Source of the DNA: Moringa oleifera
Taxonomy: Eukaryota > Streptophyta > Magnoliopsida > Brassicales > Moringaceae
Direction: 5' to 3'
NCBI GenBank assembly: GCA_021397835.1
Contig: JAJFZO010000407.1
Coordinates: 4,092,001-4,156,000, forward strand
Length of the DNA: 64,000 nt
The translations under genes were made by a program, and so were the position numbers. The notes beneath the pieces were generated by a model that did no database searches, was not told the DNA's origin, and saw only the letters and a program-made list of their open reading frames with translations. This document shows positions 51,927-63,593 of this stretch, piece after piece. How positions within the stretch are numbered: position 1 is the first letter of the stretch; each line of letters opens with the position of its first letter.

Positions 51927-52439
51927 CCCCTATTCTGGTCACCACACTGGTGCTTAAGCTTCTGGAGTTCAAATTTGAGACCCATGAAATCTTCAACATG
52001 AAGGTACCCATTTTGCTCTCTTTTCTTGAAAACTGTTGGGGCATATGATCTGTTTCTTAAAAAAACTGTTAGAATTTCATTTCATGTGATGTTCCATTAC
52101 AGGGATATACTTTGTGTCTATTGATTTTTATCATTACTATTTCACTTTAGCCAATTTGATACCGCTTTAGATTTCCATTTTTCATGGGGAGATTCGATTT
52201 CTGAAAGTAAGAGCATTAGATGTTTAGCATTATAAGAGAAAAGCAAGCCTAACTCAAATTCTAGAGATCATAAAACTATAGGCTCACCAGAAATTGCTCT
52301 GCTGTTGGCTAAGAGAAGAAAATTGGGCATGAGGAGATTACTCAAGGAGTCTGTACAATTTTTTGAAGTGTAATTGAGATAAGAATCCTAGTAAATAGCC
52401 ATAGGGCAATCCAAATTTTTCAACAGAAGTTGCGTCCAC
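51927..52439. other. Downstream region of the NBS-LRR gene
   Basis: AT-rich sequence that should include the rest of the resistance-gene 3' UTR. No coding sequence recognised. Confidence 0.5.
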
Positions 52440-53775
52440 ATCAAGTTTCAAGTTACAATTAGATCATTATAGGTGCACAAAAGAAACTTCTTTACCCATC
52501 TAAATTGTACAAAGCTTTCAAGTTCATATGTCGAAATTTGTAAATTATAGCTCAGATAATAAACGTAAGATGCAACCCATTTTTGCAATTCCCAATCTGA
52601 AATTTCAAACATGTTTACATGGAGCAAATTACCTAGAGTTTTTCTTAAAGATACAAAATCAAGAGCTTTTTGTAAAAACATTTTGCAAGTTGGTTTTCAG
52701 TTTAAACACATTGCAAAGTAATAATCTTGCATTCAACTAATTCTCTGATAAATTGATGTCTAACATCAATATGCTTGATCTTAGAATGCTGCACTGGATT
52801 TTAGAAATGTTGACTGTAGTGGTATCACCAATAATAAATAGTGATAGTATCTTGTACAATAACAGTCCTCAAACATCTGTTTCAACCGGAGTAAATTGGA
52901 TGCAACAACTTCCAGGAGTAAAGAATTCAACTGCAACAGTTAATAAAGATATTGAGTTCTGCTTTTTTTACTATACCAAGAAATCCTGTTGTTTCCAAGA
53001 TAAAGATAACTGTTAGGCTTTTTCTGTCATCTACCGTACCTGCCCAATTTGCATCACTGAGTATCCTACAAGACTAGAGGTAGTATCTTTAATGTACAAG
53101 CCACATAATCAACAGTTCCATTTATATGTTGAGTGATTATTTTAACTGTATATAAATGATATTGTTTTGAATATGCTTGATATCTATCATAAACTCCCAC
53201 ATTGAAACTAATGTCAAGTGTACTTAATAGGTAAGTAAATTGCTAATCATGTTCTTATAAAGACTAGGATCAACACTCGATCACTATCATCATTAGATAA
53301 TTTAGCATTGGTGTGCATAGGAGTTTTCATGTGTCTTGGCCAAAAGCAAAACCTTAACTAAAATTTTTATCATACTTTAAGAGATGAAAAAATAGATCCT
53401 CAGGTTGCCTAATCTACGAACCCAGAAAGAAAGTTAGTCCACCAGCCATACTGATCGTAATTACTTTCTTCATTTGATTAACAAATTTTTGCATTTTATT
53501 TTGAGAAGTAAACCAATAAGAATATCATCAATATAAATCCGAACAATTATGATTCCATACTCAACTTCTTAATGACAAGGTTTTATTTGCTTCCCTCTTT
53601 TATAATCCTTTTCAGTCAAGAAATTTATCTTTTATACCACATGCTTGGAGCTTGTTTCAACTCATATAATATCTTTCCAATTTAAATACATGCTTTAAAA
53701 ATTGTAAATCCTTAAAACTTTTGACTTGTTCGGCATAGACTTTTTCGTTTATTATTCCATGAGGACAAATGTCTC
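52440..53775 (-). mobile_element. Ty1/copia fragment: RT and RNase H, minus strand, broken
   Basis: Read on the minus strand, short blocks in several frames match copia pol in order: an RT start block with FLNG (about 53750), ELKQAPSMW (about 53660-53630), a catalytic YIDD (about 53540), an RNase H core SDANWAG (about 53060-53035) and NPVQHSKIKHIDVRH (about 52800-52760). Many frameshifts and stops separate them. No LTR could be assigned with certainty. A dead element. Confidence 0.8.
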
Positions 53776-53779
53776 ATCT

Positions 53780-54735
53780 TTAATAATGATGGCTGGTTAT
53801 AGCATAGGAGATTAGATCATGCTAGTATGGATTTAAACACTAAGATATTTAGAAGAGAATTAGTTAGTGACCTTCCCAAGATTAGATATGAGAAGGATAA
53901 AATTTGTGAAGCTTGTCAAATGGAAAAACAAGTTAAGTGATCTTTCAAACTAAAAAAACACATCCACTTTTAGGCCACTCTAACTATTGCATGTAGACAT
54001 GTAGTCCATCTAGGACACAATGTTTAGGAGGTAAATACTATATGCCATTGTGATGGTGACTACTTTAGATTCACTTAGGTATTACTCCTAGCACATAAGG
54101 ATGATTCCTTGGAGATTTTTGCCAAGTTCTCCAAGAAAGTGCGAAAATGTAAAAAGAAGCAATATAGTAAGCATTAAGAGTGATAATGGAGGTGAGTTTG
54201 ATAGTGATGAGTTTGAAATATACTTTGATCAACATGTGTATATTACAATTTATTTTGACTTAAAACACCCAACAAAATGGAGTTGTAGAAAGAAAAAATA
54301 GTTCCATTCAAGAGATGGCTAGAACAATGATAAACAAGAATAACTTACCTAAACATTTTTTAAGCAAAAGCACTAAGTAACACTTGCCATGTTATGAATA
54401 AAGGCTTAGTTTGGTTTAAGTTAAAAAGGACACATTGTGAATTATGGAACAATGGGATCCCAAATATTAGTTATTTTAGAATGTTTGGATGCAAATACTT
54501 CATTCATGCAAATTAGGAAAATTTGACTCAAACAAATATAGAAATTTTTTTAGGACACTTCACATCTAGCAAGGCTTGTAGGGCCTATAACAAGAAGAAT
54601 ATGACCCTTTGAGGAAACAGTGCATGTTGTGTTTAATGAAGGACCTAAGGTAGAAGTAGAAAAGAAAATTAAAGATGAACCTTTAGATATCACCAAAGAA
54701 ATAGAAAAATTGTTGCAATCAATGTTGTAACACAC
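53780..54735 (+). mobile_element. Ty1/copia fragment: pre-integrase and integrase, plus strand, broken
   Basis: Plus-strand blocks, broken by stops, match the copia GAG-pre-integrase zinc finger (HRRLDHASM at about 53800, CEACQ at about 53910), the integrase core (SIKSDNGGEFDSDEFE at 54173-54220), the block after it (VVERKN-like at about 54283, EMARTM) and the integrase C-terminal linker (YNKKNMTL at about 54582). It stops where RT should begin. No intact frame. Confidence 0.8.
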
Positions 54736-54739
54736 ACAA

Positions 54740-55480
54740 TTCTAACAGAACCTCTTGGACCTACACTTTTGTCTAAACTCCTTTTCATTGTACAATAGTG
54801 TTCTCCCTTGAAAATAGTTGATTCTTCACTTAAAAAATGCTTTAGAACTTCAGTGTATACAAATCACAAATAAGGTGCTCTTTGGCTCTTAAAAGTTCAC
54901 TCACATTATCGTGCACACCTCTTCCTCTAAATAGACCTAATGCACTTATATAGTGCTTTACCCTTTAAAGTGCCTTTGACTAAGACTTTATTACAACAAT
55001 CATCCTACGATAATTCTTTCCCATAAAATCTAACCAATGTAGTATCTAAATGATACTTGCTATGAAAATATCACTCCAGTGTCCATGACAACATAATATT
55101 CCAATGTTATTTGCCTACTGTCTAAATACCTATCAACTTATAATTATAGAAAGTTATCCTAAAATTTATTTGCCAAAACACCTTGTCAACATTTCAACTT
55201 ATAATTCTTAACAATAAATAGAGTGAGTAATTAATATCAAATTACAATATACTTAAAGCAAAACATTTTTATTCTAGGTTTTAGATGCATCACTATAAAT
55301 TATCTTTTGGGCAGAGAATATAACATGGAAATAAGATTTATCACATGATATAGACATATAAAGCACACCAATTTTAACAAATCTATCTCTTTTTGGCAAG
55401 TTAACTTACTATATTAGTGTGCCTAAATCAAATACATCATATCATTTTGAATTAAAATTTGTAGTAACCATATTTGATAA
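54740..55480. other. AT-rich gap with no recognised content
   Basis: About 740 bp after the copia integrase block. No open frame of note and no repeat that I could place; it may be further decayed element sequence. Confidence 0.4.
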
Positions 55481-55526
55481 GTACATGATATTGCACATAA
55501 AAATTCAGAAAAAGTCTCTTAAATAG

Positions 55527-55905
55527 ATATAAAAATTATACTAGTGTCAATGAATGTGTATTCACATTAAGTAATAGATTTTATAAACCTAAATATATCA
55601 TATTACACAAATTATATCAACATAGAAATAGGCAACTAAATATGATTAAAAAAGCATGTAAATCTGCTTTTTAAACTTTATAAAAATTAACCAATATCAT
55701 ATCGTTGGCATTTTATTTTCTTTTTTTCATTTTCTTCTGCAACGAGCCAACAACAGTGAGTTGTCAAAGTACAAAGGCCAGACTCAATTCACAATTAACT
55801 TCATTTCCTTCATGATTGTTGATCAATACCATTCCTTAAGATGGATCTTGCAAAAGAAAACAATTTTTTTCCAACAATGGCTCGATCTTGCATCTTATAA
55901 CAATC
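55527..55905. repeat. Direct repeat, copy 1 (possible decayed LTR)
   Basis: Matches 56457-56835 at roughly 75-80 percent with small gaps. Shared landmarks include ATATAAAAATTATACT at the start, a T-rich stretch, TTCATGATTGTTGATCAAT and CTTGCATCT near the end. Confidence 0.65.
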
Positions 55906-55944
55906 TTGACCTTTGCATCTACTAACACATGGTAGTCTTGCAAT

Positions 55945-56130
55945 ACACTTTGGCTAATAAGGCCAAAACTTTTCTCAAATCACTAGGCTCTTGCATCATC
56001 TAATATGACTACCTTTTCATAACATGCTTTGATCAAAAAGGTGACAATGTTGCATTCAGTAACTTGATTTGACTAAAGAGGTCAAATCGTTGCCTGTAAG
56101 CTGTTTGATCTGGCTAAAGCTAAAATACCT
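55945..56130. repeat. Cluster of short semi-palindromic repeats
   Basis: TTTGGC-n7-GCCAAA (55949-55967), TTTGATCAAAAAGGTGACAA (from 56028), TTTGAC-n7-GTCAAA (56068-56086) and CTGGCTAAAGCTAAA (from 56110) are variants of one unit, TTTGRCTAAAGAGGYCAAA. Two are perfect 6-bp inverted repeats with the same loop length. Confidence 0.55.
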
Positions 56131-56382
56131 TTTATCATAGTTAATATTAGTTTACTTGTGACTAAATTCATCGCATATGTTGTATGGATCTAAGGGCAAC
56201 TCAAGTCTAGAAAAAGAAACTCACCCTTTTAATTTTCCTTTCAAACTATTCTAAAAATAAAACCTTAAATTAAGACAATATAAAACATGTTTTTATCTTC
56301 AAAATTAAATTATTGATATAAACTATAACTAAATAATCAATCATATAGCATAAAATAAATCATTGATTTAAAATTCATATAT

Positions 56383-56402
56383 TTTGCCTTTGATATCACG
56401 TG
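56383..56402 (-). other. Possible decayed LTR-element primer-binding site
   Basis: GCCTTTGATATCACGTG resembles GCTCTGATACCA, the plus-strand view of the tRNA-Met primer site of a minus-strand LTR element. It lies just left of the second direct-repeat copy, where a 5' LTR would end. Several mismatches, so tentative. Confidence 0.3.
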
Positions 56403-56456
56403 AAAATTAATTTCGAATGTGATACTTGAAATTCATAATAATAAATTTAAGAAGAA

Positions 56457-56835
56457 ATATAAAAATTATACTGATGTCAATGGATGTATATTCACATTAA
56501 CTAATCGATTTTGCAAACTTAGATTTATCATATTACTGAACTAATATCAATACATAAATATGCAAGTCAATATGATCATAAAAGCATATAAAATCTACTT
56601 TCTAATCTTGGTAAAAAATTAACAAACATCATTTTGTTATCGTTTTCTTGTCTTGTTTTTTTTTTTTTTCCTTCCATTATGGGTTAGCAGTAATGAATTA
56701 CCAGAATACTAAGGTTAGACTTAGTTCAGCATCAACTTCCTTTTCTTCATGATTGTTGATCAATGTCATTCCCTAGCATGGAGAAATTTTTCCTAATTAT
56801 AGCTTAGTCTTGCATCTGAAATATAACAATACAGT
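56457..56835. repeat. Direct repeat, copy 2 (possible decayed LTR)
   Basis: Partner of the block at 55527, shifted by 930 bp. With the primer-site-like sequence at 56383-56402, the pair could be the two LTRs of a short, non-coding minus-strand element. Confidence 0.6.
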
Positions 56836-59600
56836 CTAACACACCTTCATCACTTCTTCCATTAGAATACACTTCAACATAACACCAACACTATATTCTA
56901 ACATAAATTTATCACTATTTTAAAACTTTAATGAATCATAATCTCTATTTGAAAAAGAATTGCGATAATGTTTCAAACAAATAAGAAAAATCAATTTATA
57001 AATTAACATTATTTTTACGATATAAGTTGAAATACCAATACTTAAAAATTCTTAACAACTCTATTATGCCACCAAAAATTCGAAGCATAAGTCCTACACA
57101 TTTTACCTGAAGTTTATGGCTAACACGATGCTCCATATAGACAACCTAAGCTCTTCTTAGCATCATCAAGCTCAAACTAAGTATTGGTATCTATATTCAG
57201 TAGTTGTGTTTATGAAAATTAAAAATGTTAGTATAATTTAAAATATACAATAATCATGTCAATTACTTAAATAACTACTTCAAAAGTTATTCTTTTTCTT
57301 TTTAAGTATGAGACATTATTATTAGGTTAATTGTTGATATCTTTCATGTATTTCATTACATAGTATCCATACTTTATATTAAAAGGTTGATATGGATATT
57401 GCTTTACAATAATTTAAATGTTATATTTTTTTAATAAATAAATCTAATACCACATGCAGTTGTAAGTACACAAGCCTTAGCAACAATACTTCTGTAATCC
57501 ATTCCACGATCTGTCTATTACCAAGAACATTCTAAAATAACTGATAAAAGAAAATTATTAATAATCTTGAAACTAAAAACAAATACTAATATAAGTAAAA
57601 TAATTTAATTCACATTGATATGAGCACTTCTAGTTCGACTCAAGAACCATGTCTTAAAGGATCAAAAACTGTATATGTGAACATAGAGAATTTGACAATC
57701 AACTTCAGAGTGACAAGTATTGGAAAGAAGAACCCCATGGCATAATAATCAGGCTCACCATTAGTGCTTCCTAAATTATTAAATACAATTGCATTGCATG
57801 TTTTGAATAAAACTTATTACAATTAAAAATTGTGTTAGTACTTATGCAAGGTTCTATGAGAATATCACTCTTCTTTTGTCACATGGTTGCTTCAACCTAA
57901 ATAGAAGATAGTAAGCATGGTCTTCCATGGTTATACTATGTACTCCTACTTGAAACTATTAAACAAGTTAGCAAATATGAAATTTTGACTCAAGTGAGGT
58001 TCAACCAAATCTATATGAAGTTTATTGAGAATATATAAGGTAAACAAAAACATGAATATAATGTAAACAATAAATCAATAAGGTAATGAAATGGAAAAGT
58101 TATACGTATATATGTAAGCTTGAATGATAGTGACTCTTATTTCCCCCATGTAACATAATTGAAATATATCATCTTGCATCATATACATGAAGCCCTTAAT
58201 TATAAGCAAGTACCTATTTTGTCGAAGGAATGGAGATAGTCCATCGGAATCCATTAGTTCATCGGAATCCATTGCCTTACTCACGTTCATACATTACCTT
58301 CAGTGCTTGTGGCAGCCCAAAAGAATACCCCTACTATAATGACGGTTGCTTATTTAATAGGCAGCTTTTGCTTCTTTTTTTTTTTTTTTCCTCAATGACT
58401 ACAAAATAAAACAGTTAAAAAGTTACTTGTAATAATACTAAAAAAATTATGATACGTAATTTACAAATAGATTACCTCATATCCGAAAGTGATGCTTAAT
58501 CTCATGGTGAAGCAACACATGTACATATAGCTTTTACTGTAATAAAAATATTTGCTTCATGTATCGAGTAAGGCAAAGGAGTATTGTCACTAACAAATAT
58601 CTCCACTATCACTTAAACATCACCATCAGCCAAAAGGACACCCATGGGTGATTTAATTCATAGTGGGATTTATGAAGACCAATCCATGGGTCACGATGTA
58701 ACCTAAAGATTCAAGTGCACATGTCACATGGTGCATACTACAATGAACAACCAAAGCACAATTTAATGCTTTAAAACTATTAATATCTTATTTACTATGA
58801 ATATCTTATTGCTATATGGTGTAATTGTTTATGGATCAACTAATGTAGGTGAAGGAGGTAATGATGGACGTTCTTCATTACTTTCTACTCTAATCATATT
58901 ATTACTAGTTTCACTCAAATGGAACAACACTAAGAATTTTTTCACTTAGGCAATAGCTTGATCTTCTATAATATCTTCTAAAGCATATACATGATAAGAA
59001 AGCGACCTCATCATGTACACTAGCGCCCATTGATCGAATTTTTTTCTTTTTTGGTAGACAATATCTTTTTATCGTCCTAAAACACAATGTGATAGTCACT
59101 TTGCATCTTTGACTTTGGAGACAACTAGGATGCTCAAGTGTGCCAAGATCTTCTGTGAACACATCATCTAAATGCAAAGGTTTAAATATACCTTACCAAA
59201 ATCTGTGTCGACTACTCAATGTACTATAGGGATTGATCCTATTAGTTGAATAGCAAGCCTTAAATTTCTTGTTTTTTAATGCAAATTTTGGTCAGATATA
59301 GTCATTTAATTTACGTGATGGTGTATTAGATGGATGCCTCAATTTATCATCAATTTCTTTTTGGCTTACATGTAATGTTACCTGTTTTGATATTTCATAG
59401 TTTGTTAATATTCTTCTAAACCTTGGAGCAGATAGTTAGATGAACTTCTCTGATTTAGGATACAAAAGCTTTTTGACATCAAGTGATCTCTTAAGGTGGT
59501 TAAAATGTATCGTGCTCTACTAATACCTCTTGAGTTATCTCTATAATGCCATTAACTTCTTCCTCGTGCATAACTTCCATAATAACTCTAACATTTTTAC
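56836..59600. other. AT-rich gene-poor stretch
   Basis: No identifiable gene. The longest minus-strand frames (58075-58290 and 58911-59177) encode peptides I do not recognise. The second continues with further open blocks in other frames to about 59600 and could be a decayed transposon gene. A T-run sits at about 58376-58390. Confidence 0.4.
58911..59600 (-). pseudogene. Unrecognised broken coding remnant
   Basis: The minus strand carries a frame of 88 residues (58911-59177) beginning near HLDDVFTEDLGTLEHPS. Upstream of it (59200-59600) are short open stretches rich in charged residues in other frames. I recognise no domain. Composition is less AT-rich than the surroundings, which suggests former coding sequence, possibly from a DNA transposon. 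Confidence 0.25.
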
Positions 59601-60169
59601 TTGTAAAAGACCAAAAAAGACTTGTTTTTTTTTTCAAATTCTAATAGTTTCGATCAATATCGTGGTCAAATAATTAATGATTTCATATCTTATATAGAGT
59701 ATAATGTTTCATATTATCACATTCAATGTATGGATAACGAACATCTCAAGATTATCATAATTTTAAACAGCATAATTTTAAAAGGTATTTACGCTAATAA
59801 CGTACTTTTCTAGTCTTTTGTTAGCGAACTTTTTAAGTTTGTTCATTCTAATGTTTAAAACTTCCTATAGTAGCACATTGAATTAATTCGTGTATATGGA
59901 TATGTACTCCATTGCTTTTTATAAGTAAGATGATCTTAAACCTTTCAAAAATGTAACATTTACATATAACACATGATAAATCAGAATTCATTGTATTTCA
60001 TAAAAATTTCGATAACGTACCCTCATAGTTCTTTGAGTACGTAACTTATATAGTTATTATTTAGTGTTTTTTATCAGAACATAGATCATGATTTATGCAC
60101 CATCTATCATCTACCATCTATTATGCATAACTAGTATATTCTCAAATTGAGCAATAGAATTATTAATAA

Positions 60170-61060
60170 ATAATTTATTTTAATTCACACGTAAAACACC
60201 TAAAGTATAATAAAATTTCATTAACAATTCTTAAATGATATCTAAAATTGAAAAATTAATACTATATTTTTCTAATTTCAAAATGTCAATATTATATAAA
60301 CCAATTATTTTACTAATGGGTCAAATAAATTTAAAATACCACAACTAATCTTAAATCCTAAAATTCGCTAAACATGATATATAATTTTTCTAACACAAAC
60401 TTCTAATTTTAAGATTCTAACATTATAGATCGGATATATGATAACACTGGTCAACATTAAATCCTAAATTAGTCTAACTTTACTTTATCTTACTTTAAAG
60501 TACTAACATTATATATCATTGAGTTGTTCCGCTATTTGACCAACTTAAATTTTTAAAAAAAGTAATCTAAAATTCACTTAATGCAACATAAAATTAATTT
60601 TAACTATATTAACTAATTTTAAAGAGCTAACGTTACAACATCTAATTATTTTACTAATTTATAAATCATATTTATCATACCATAAACTATTAATTCAATC
60701 CAAAAATTAGTTTAACTATGCTTACGTAATTTTAAAGTGCTAATATTGTATAACATTCAATTGTTTTGCTATTTGATCAACTTAATTTTTAAAAATAAAA
60801 TCTAATACCGATATCCAAACTTCCGTTATTACAACACAAAATCAATTTAATTATATTCTCTAACTTTAATGTAATATCATTAAAATATCTAATTATTTTA
60901 CCGATTGATAAGCTAAACTTATAATACTAAAACTATTAATTAAATCCAAAAATTTCCTAAATATAATACGGTATTAATCTAAATTTAATTTCCAATTTTA
61001 AGGTGCTGAAGTACTAATTCATTTACTAACTTATAAACTAACTTTTCATGTATTAATAAC
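60170..61060. repeat. Degenerate tandem array, unit about 110-135 bp
   Basis: A block of the type ATTTTAAAGTGCTAAYATT...CTAATTATTTTACTAATTTAT recurs with the TTTAAAG landmark near 60276, 60418, 60494, 60618, 60731, 60865 and 60997. Spacings are 142, 76, 124, 113, 134 and 132 bp. Units are strongly diverged. A second conserved block (AAACTATTAATTAAATCCAAAAATT) follows only alternate units, suggesting a dimeric higher-order unit of about 240 bp. Confidence 0.65.
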
Positions 61061-61960
61061 TAATTTTAGAGCTAAAATAACATAAATACAATATAAATTT
61101 ATATAAAAAATTCAAAAAAATTAAAAAAATTAAAAAACAATCTGAACTAAGGGATGATTTCGAAAGTAGCTTCTAAATCTATTTTGTTATACTAGAAAAA
61201 TAATGAAATTTAATTAAAAATATCATAGTTATTTCAAATTTTTAGAAAAATAACTCAATAATCAATTAATCAATCAATTAACTCAAACATGATGAGATCA
61301 ACTTATATACCCAAATGCAATGTAAGCTTTAAATGAACAAAAACTACAAAAGTAAAGATATTTTTAAAACAAGATGATAATATAGATAATGAGACAAACC
61401 AGTATGTATTTTTTTTAAAAAAATTACTTATTTAAGGTAAATTTGTAATGATTTATAATTATTTTGGGGTAAATTAAAAAAAAAAACAAAATGATAGTTT
61501 CCGACTGCTTAGCAACGGCAATGAACCTTCATTTTAAAGCCACTTGTAATTCATGGTTTGTTTTACCACTAATCATTTTTTTAATGATAATTTTTACAAA
61601 ATTAACGACATAGATATAGAACTTTATTGTTTCATTGACTACTTTTTTTTAATTAAATATCTATCAATCATGCTTCTTTAATTTATTTTTAATGATGATT
61701 TTTTATAAAATCATCAACTTTAAAGTACACTTTAATCTCTTTTTTGTACTAGTGATAATAAAATGTTTGTTTTGATTTTTACCTTAAAAAAATCTAAAAT
61801 TACATTAACATTGACCAAAATGATTATTGACCAAGATATATACACTAATAATCAAAGATAAAAGAACTTCTGCTGTAAGTAGCTCCTACTTTATTTGTTA
61901 AACTCTAGACCCCTTGGAGGCTTTGTGATTGTTACCCGTTGAGTTGATCAATTTTTTAAT
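61061..61960. other. AT-rich region without genes
   Basis: No coding sequence recognised. Contains TTTTTTGTACTAGTG at 61740-61754, which resembles the right terminus of a CACTA transposon. Confidence 0.4.
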
Positions 61961-63020
61961 ATTTGATTTTTCAATAATTTTTTTATAAATTAAAATATTT
62001 TTGATGTGTAAGTAATATAAAAATAAAGATTTATTTTTTGTAAAGTTTAAATATTTTTTAATACACATTTAGTTATAACACTAATTAATAAAAAATATAT
62101 ATTTCTATAAATTTCATATAAGATATTTCAGTGTGTATCTAATATGGTAAATGAAATAATTTTTATATTTTATAAAACTCAGATATTTTGAACTTATAAA
62201 AGATATTGAAGCATATTTGTAAATTTAAACCAAATATCTTAAATTTATAATATAATACAATAAATGATATAATTAACTTTAACCTATACAAAGTATTGAC
62301 ATATATTTATAAAATTTATACATCTCATTGCGTATCTAATACGACAAATGATATAACTCTTATATTTTATAAAATTTAAGATATTTTTATTTTGTATATA
62401 ATATGATAAATGATATAATTTATTTTTTTATATATTTTAAATCAAAATTTTCTGTTGATTTTAGCTGAACTAAACTTTGGACAAGATGATGATTCATGGT
62501 AATTTAATAAAATCAATTGTTTAGATTGTATTTATGTAATTTTATTTTATTTTTTATATTATTATTAAAATTACGAGCATATTTTTTACATTTCATATCA
62601 GAAAACTAGCATGAACTTACATTAATAAAGTATCTTTAGCTATATAATTTAGGTTTAATATATTAAAATTTTATCTAATATGCTATGAAATAACTTTTAT
62701 TTTTATAAAATTTAAATATTTTTGAAATATGTCTACAATGACAAAATAAAGAATTCTTTTTTCATGTAAATTTTCAATGTTTATTTGATATGATAAAATA
62801 AAAAATTATAAAAATTCAAAATTAATTTAATTTCAGCACATATCTTATGCAACAATATGAAACAACTTCAATCCCTTATTATAATATTAAAGTCATACAT
62901 TTTCTATGTGTATCTTATAAGGTAAATGACACAACTTTTTTTTTTACAAAATTTCGATAAGATAATTTAACTTGTATTTAATAAGATAAACGATAAAAAC
63001 TTCTTTTTATTTAATTCAAG
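61960..63020. repeat. Degenerate tandem array, AT-rich, unit about 60-110 bp
   Basis: The phrase GTATCTAATATGGTAAATGATATAA, followed by TTTTATATTTTATAAAATTTAAGATATTT, recurs in variants near 62138, 62245, 62330, 62393, 62670, 62785, 62905 and 62970. Composition is above 80 percent A+T. No gene. Confidence 0.6.
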
Positions 63021-63227
63021 AAAAATCTTGTGACTCTTTATTGTTAATGCCATAAATTTAAAAAAAAAATCTTCTTATTTAGAAAACATAAATATTTTAA
63101 ACGCACATATGATATCGTACTACTACACAGATCACTTTGTGATACACGTGATCGTCTCCGTCTTTGTTTGCCTGATCAGTGATGGTGAGATAAACAAGCA
63201 GCCTCTCGCGTGATTTGGGTGACCAAG

Positions 63228-63375
63228 GCCAAATCTGGTACAGGGCTAACGAAAACCGTTTCAGTTTTTTTTGGCAGGCTCCCTAGTCGGGCCCATTACA
63301 AGCGGCACCTATCAAGGGCAAATCTGGTATAACACAAACGAACACGAGTATTAAGGGATTCAGTTTTTTTTTTTT
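63228..63375 (+). promoter_or_regulatory. Upstream region of the SKP1-like gene with a repeated block
   Basis: GGCCAAATCTGGTA (about 63227-63240) recurs as GGGCAAATCTGGTA (about 63316-63329), 89 bp later. Both copies are followed by ACGAA-containing sequence and TTCAGTTTTTTTT. The segment is much more GC-rich than the satellite DNA before it and marks the start of the gene's promoter. Confidence 0.5.
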
Positions 63376-63491
63376 TAATTATTTTTATCGATTAAAATGA
63401 AAGAACTAGAAGGAGATGCATTGTTTTTATTTTATTTTATTTGAAGAAAACAATTATTAGAAAATAGGTTTTGGATTATCCATCCTAACCC

Positions 63492-63499
63492 TATAAATA
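63492..63499 (+). promoter_or_regulatory. TATA box of the SKP1-like gene
   Basis: TATAAATA about 100 bp upstream of the start codon and about 30 bp before the CT-rich leader, the usual plant spacing for a start of transcription near 63525. Confidence 0.75.
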
Positions 63500-63523
63500 C
63501 CCCCCAGTTGCCGCATCACCAGC

Positions 63524-63525
<2 letters not shown>

Positions 63526-63562
<37 letters not shown>
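63526..63562 (+). repeat. (CT)n microsatellite in the 5' UTR
   Basis: Eighteen uninterrupted CT units, then more CT-rich sequence up to the start codon. CT/GA tracts are common in plant 5' leaders and are length-variable. Confidence 0.9.
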
Positions 63563-63565
<3 letters not shown>

Positions 63566-63593
63566 GTCTTTCTCTCTGTCTCTCTTCACTGCT

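Noticed and set aside
55945..56130. CRISPR-like array of short palindromic repeats
   Set aside because: Only four diverged units with unequal spacing in a plant nuclear context; not a CRISPR array.
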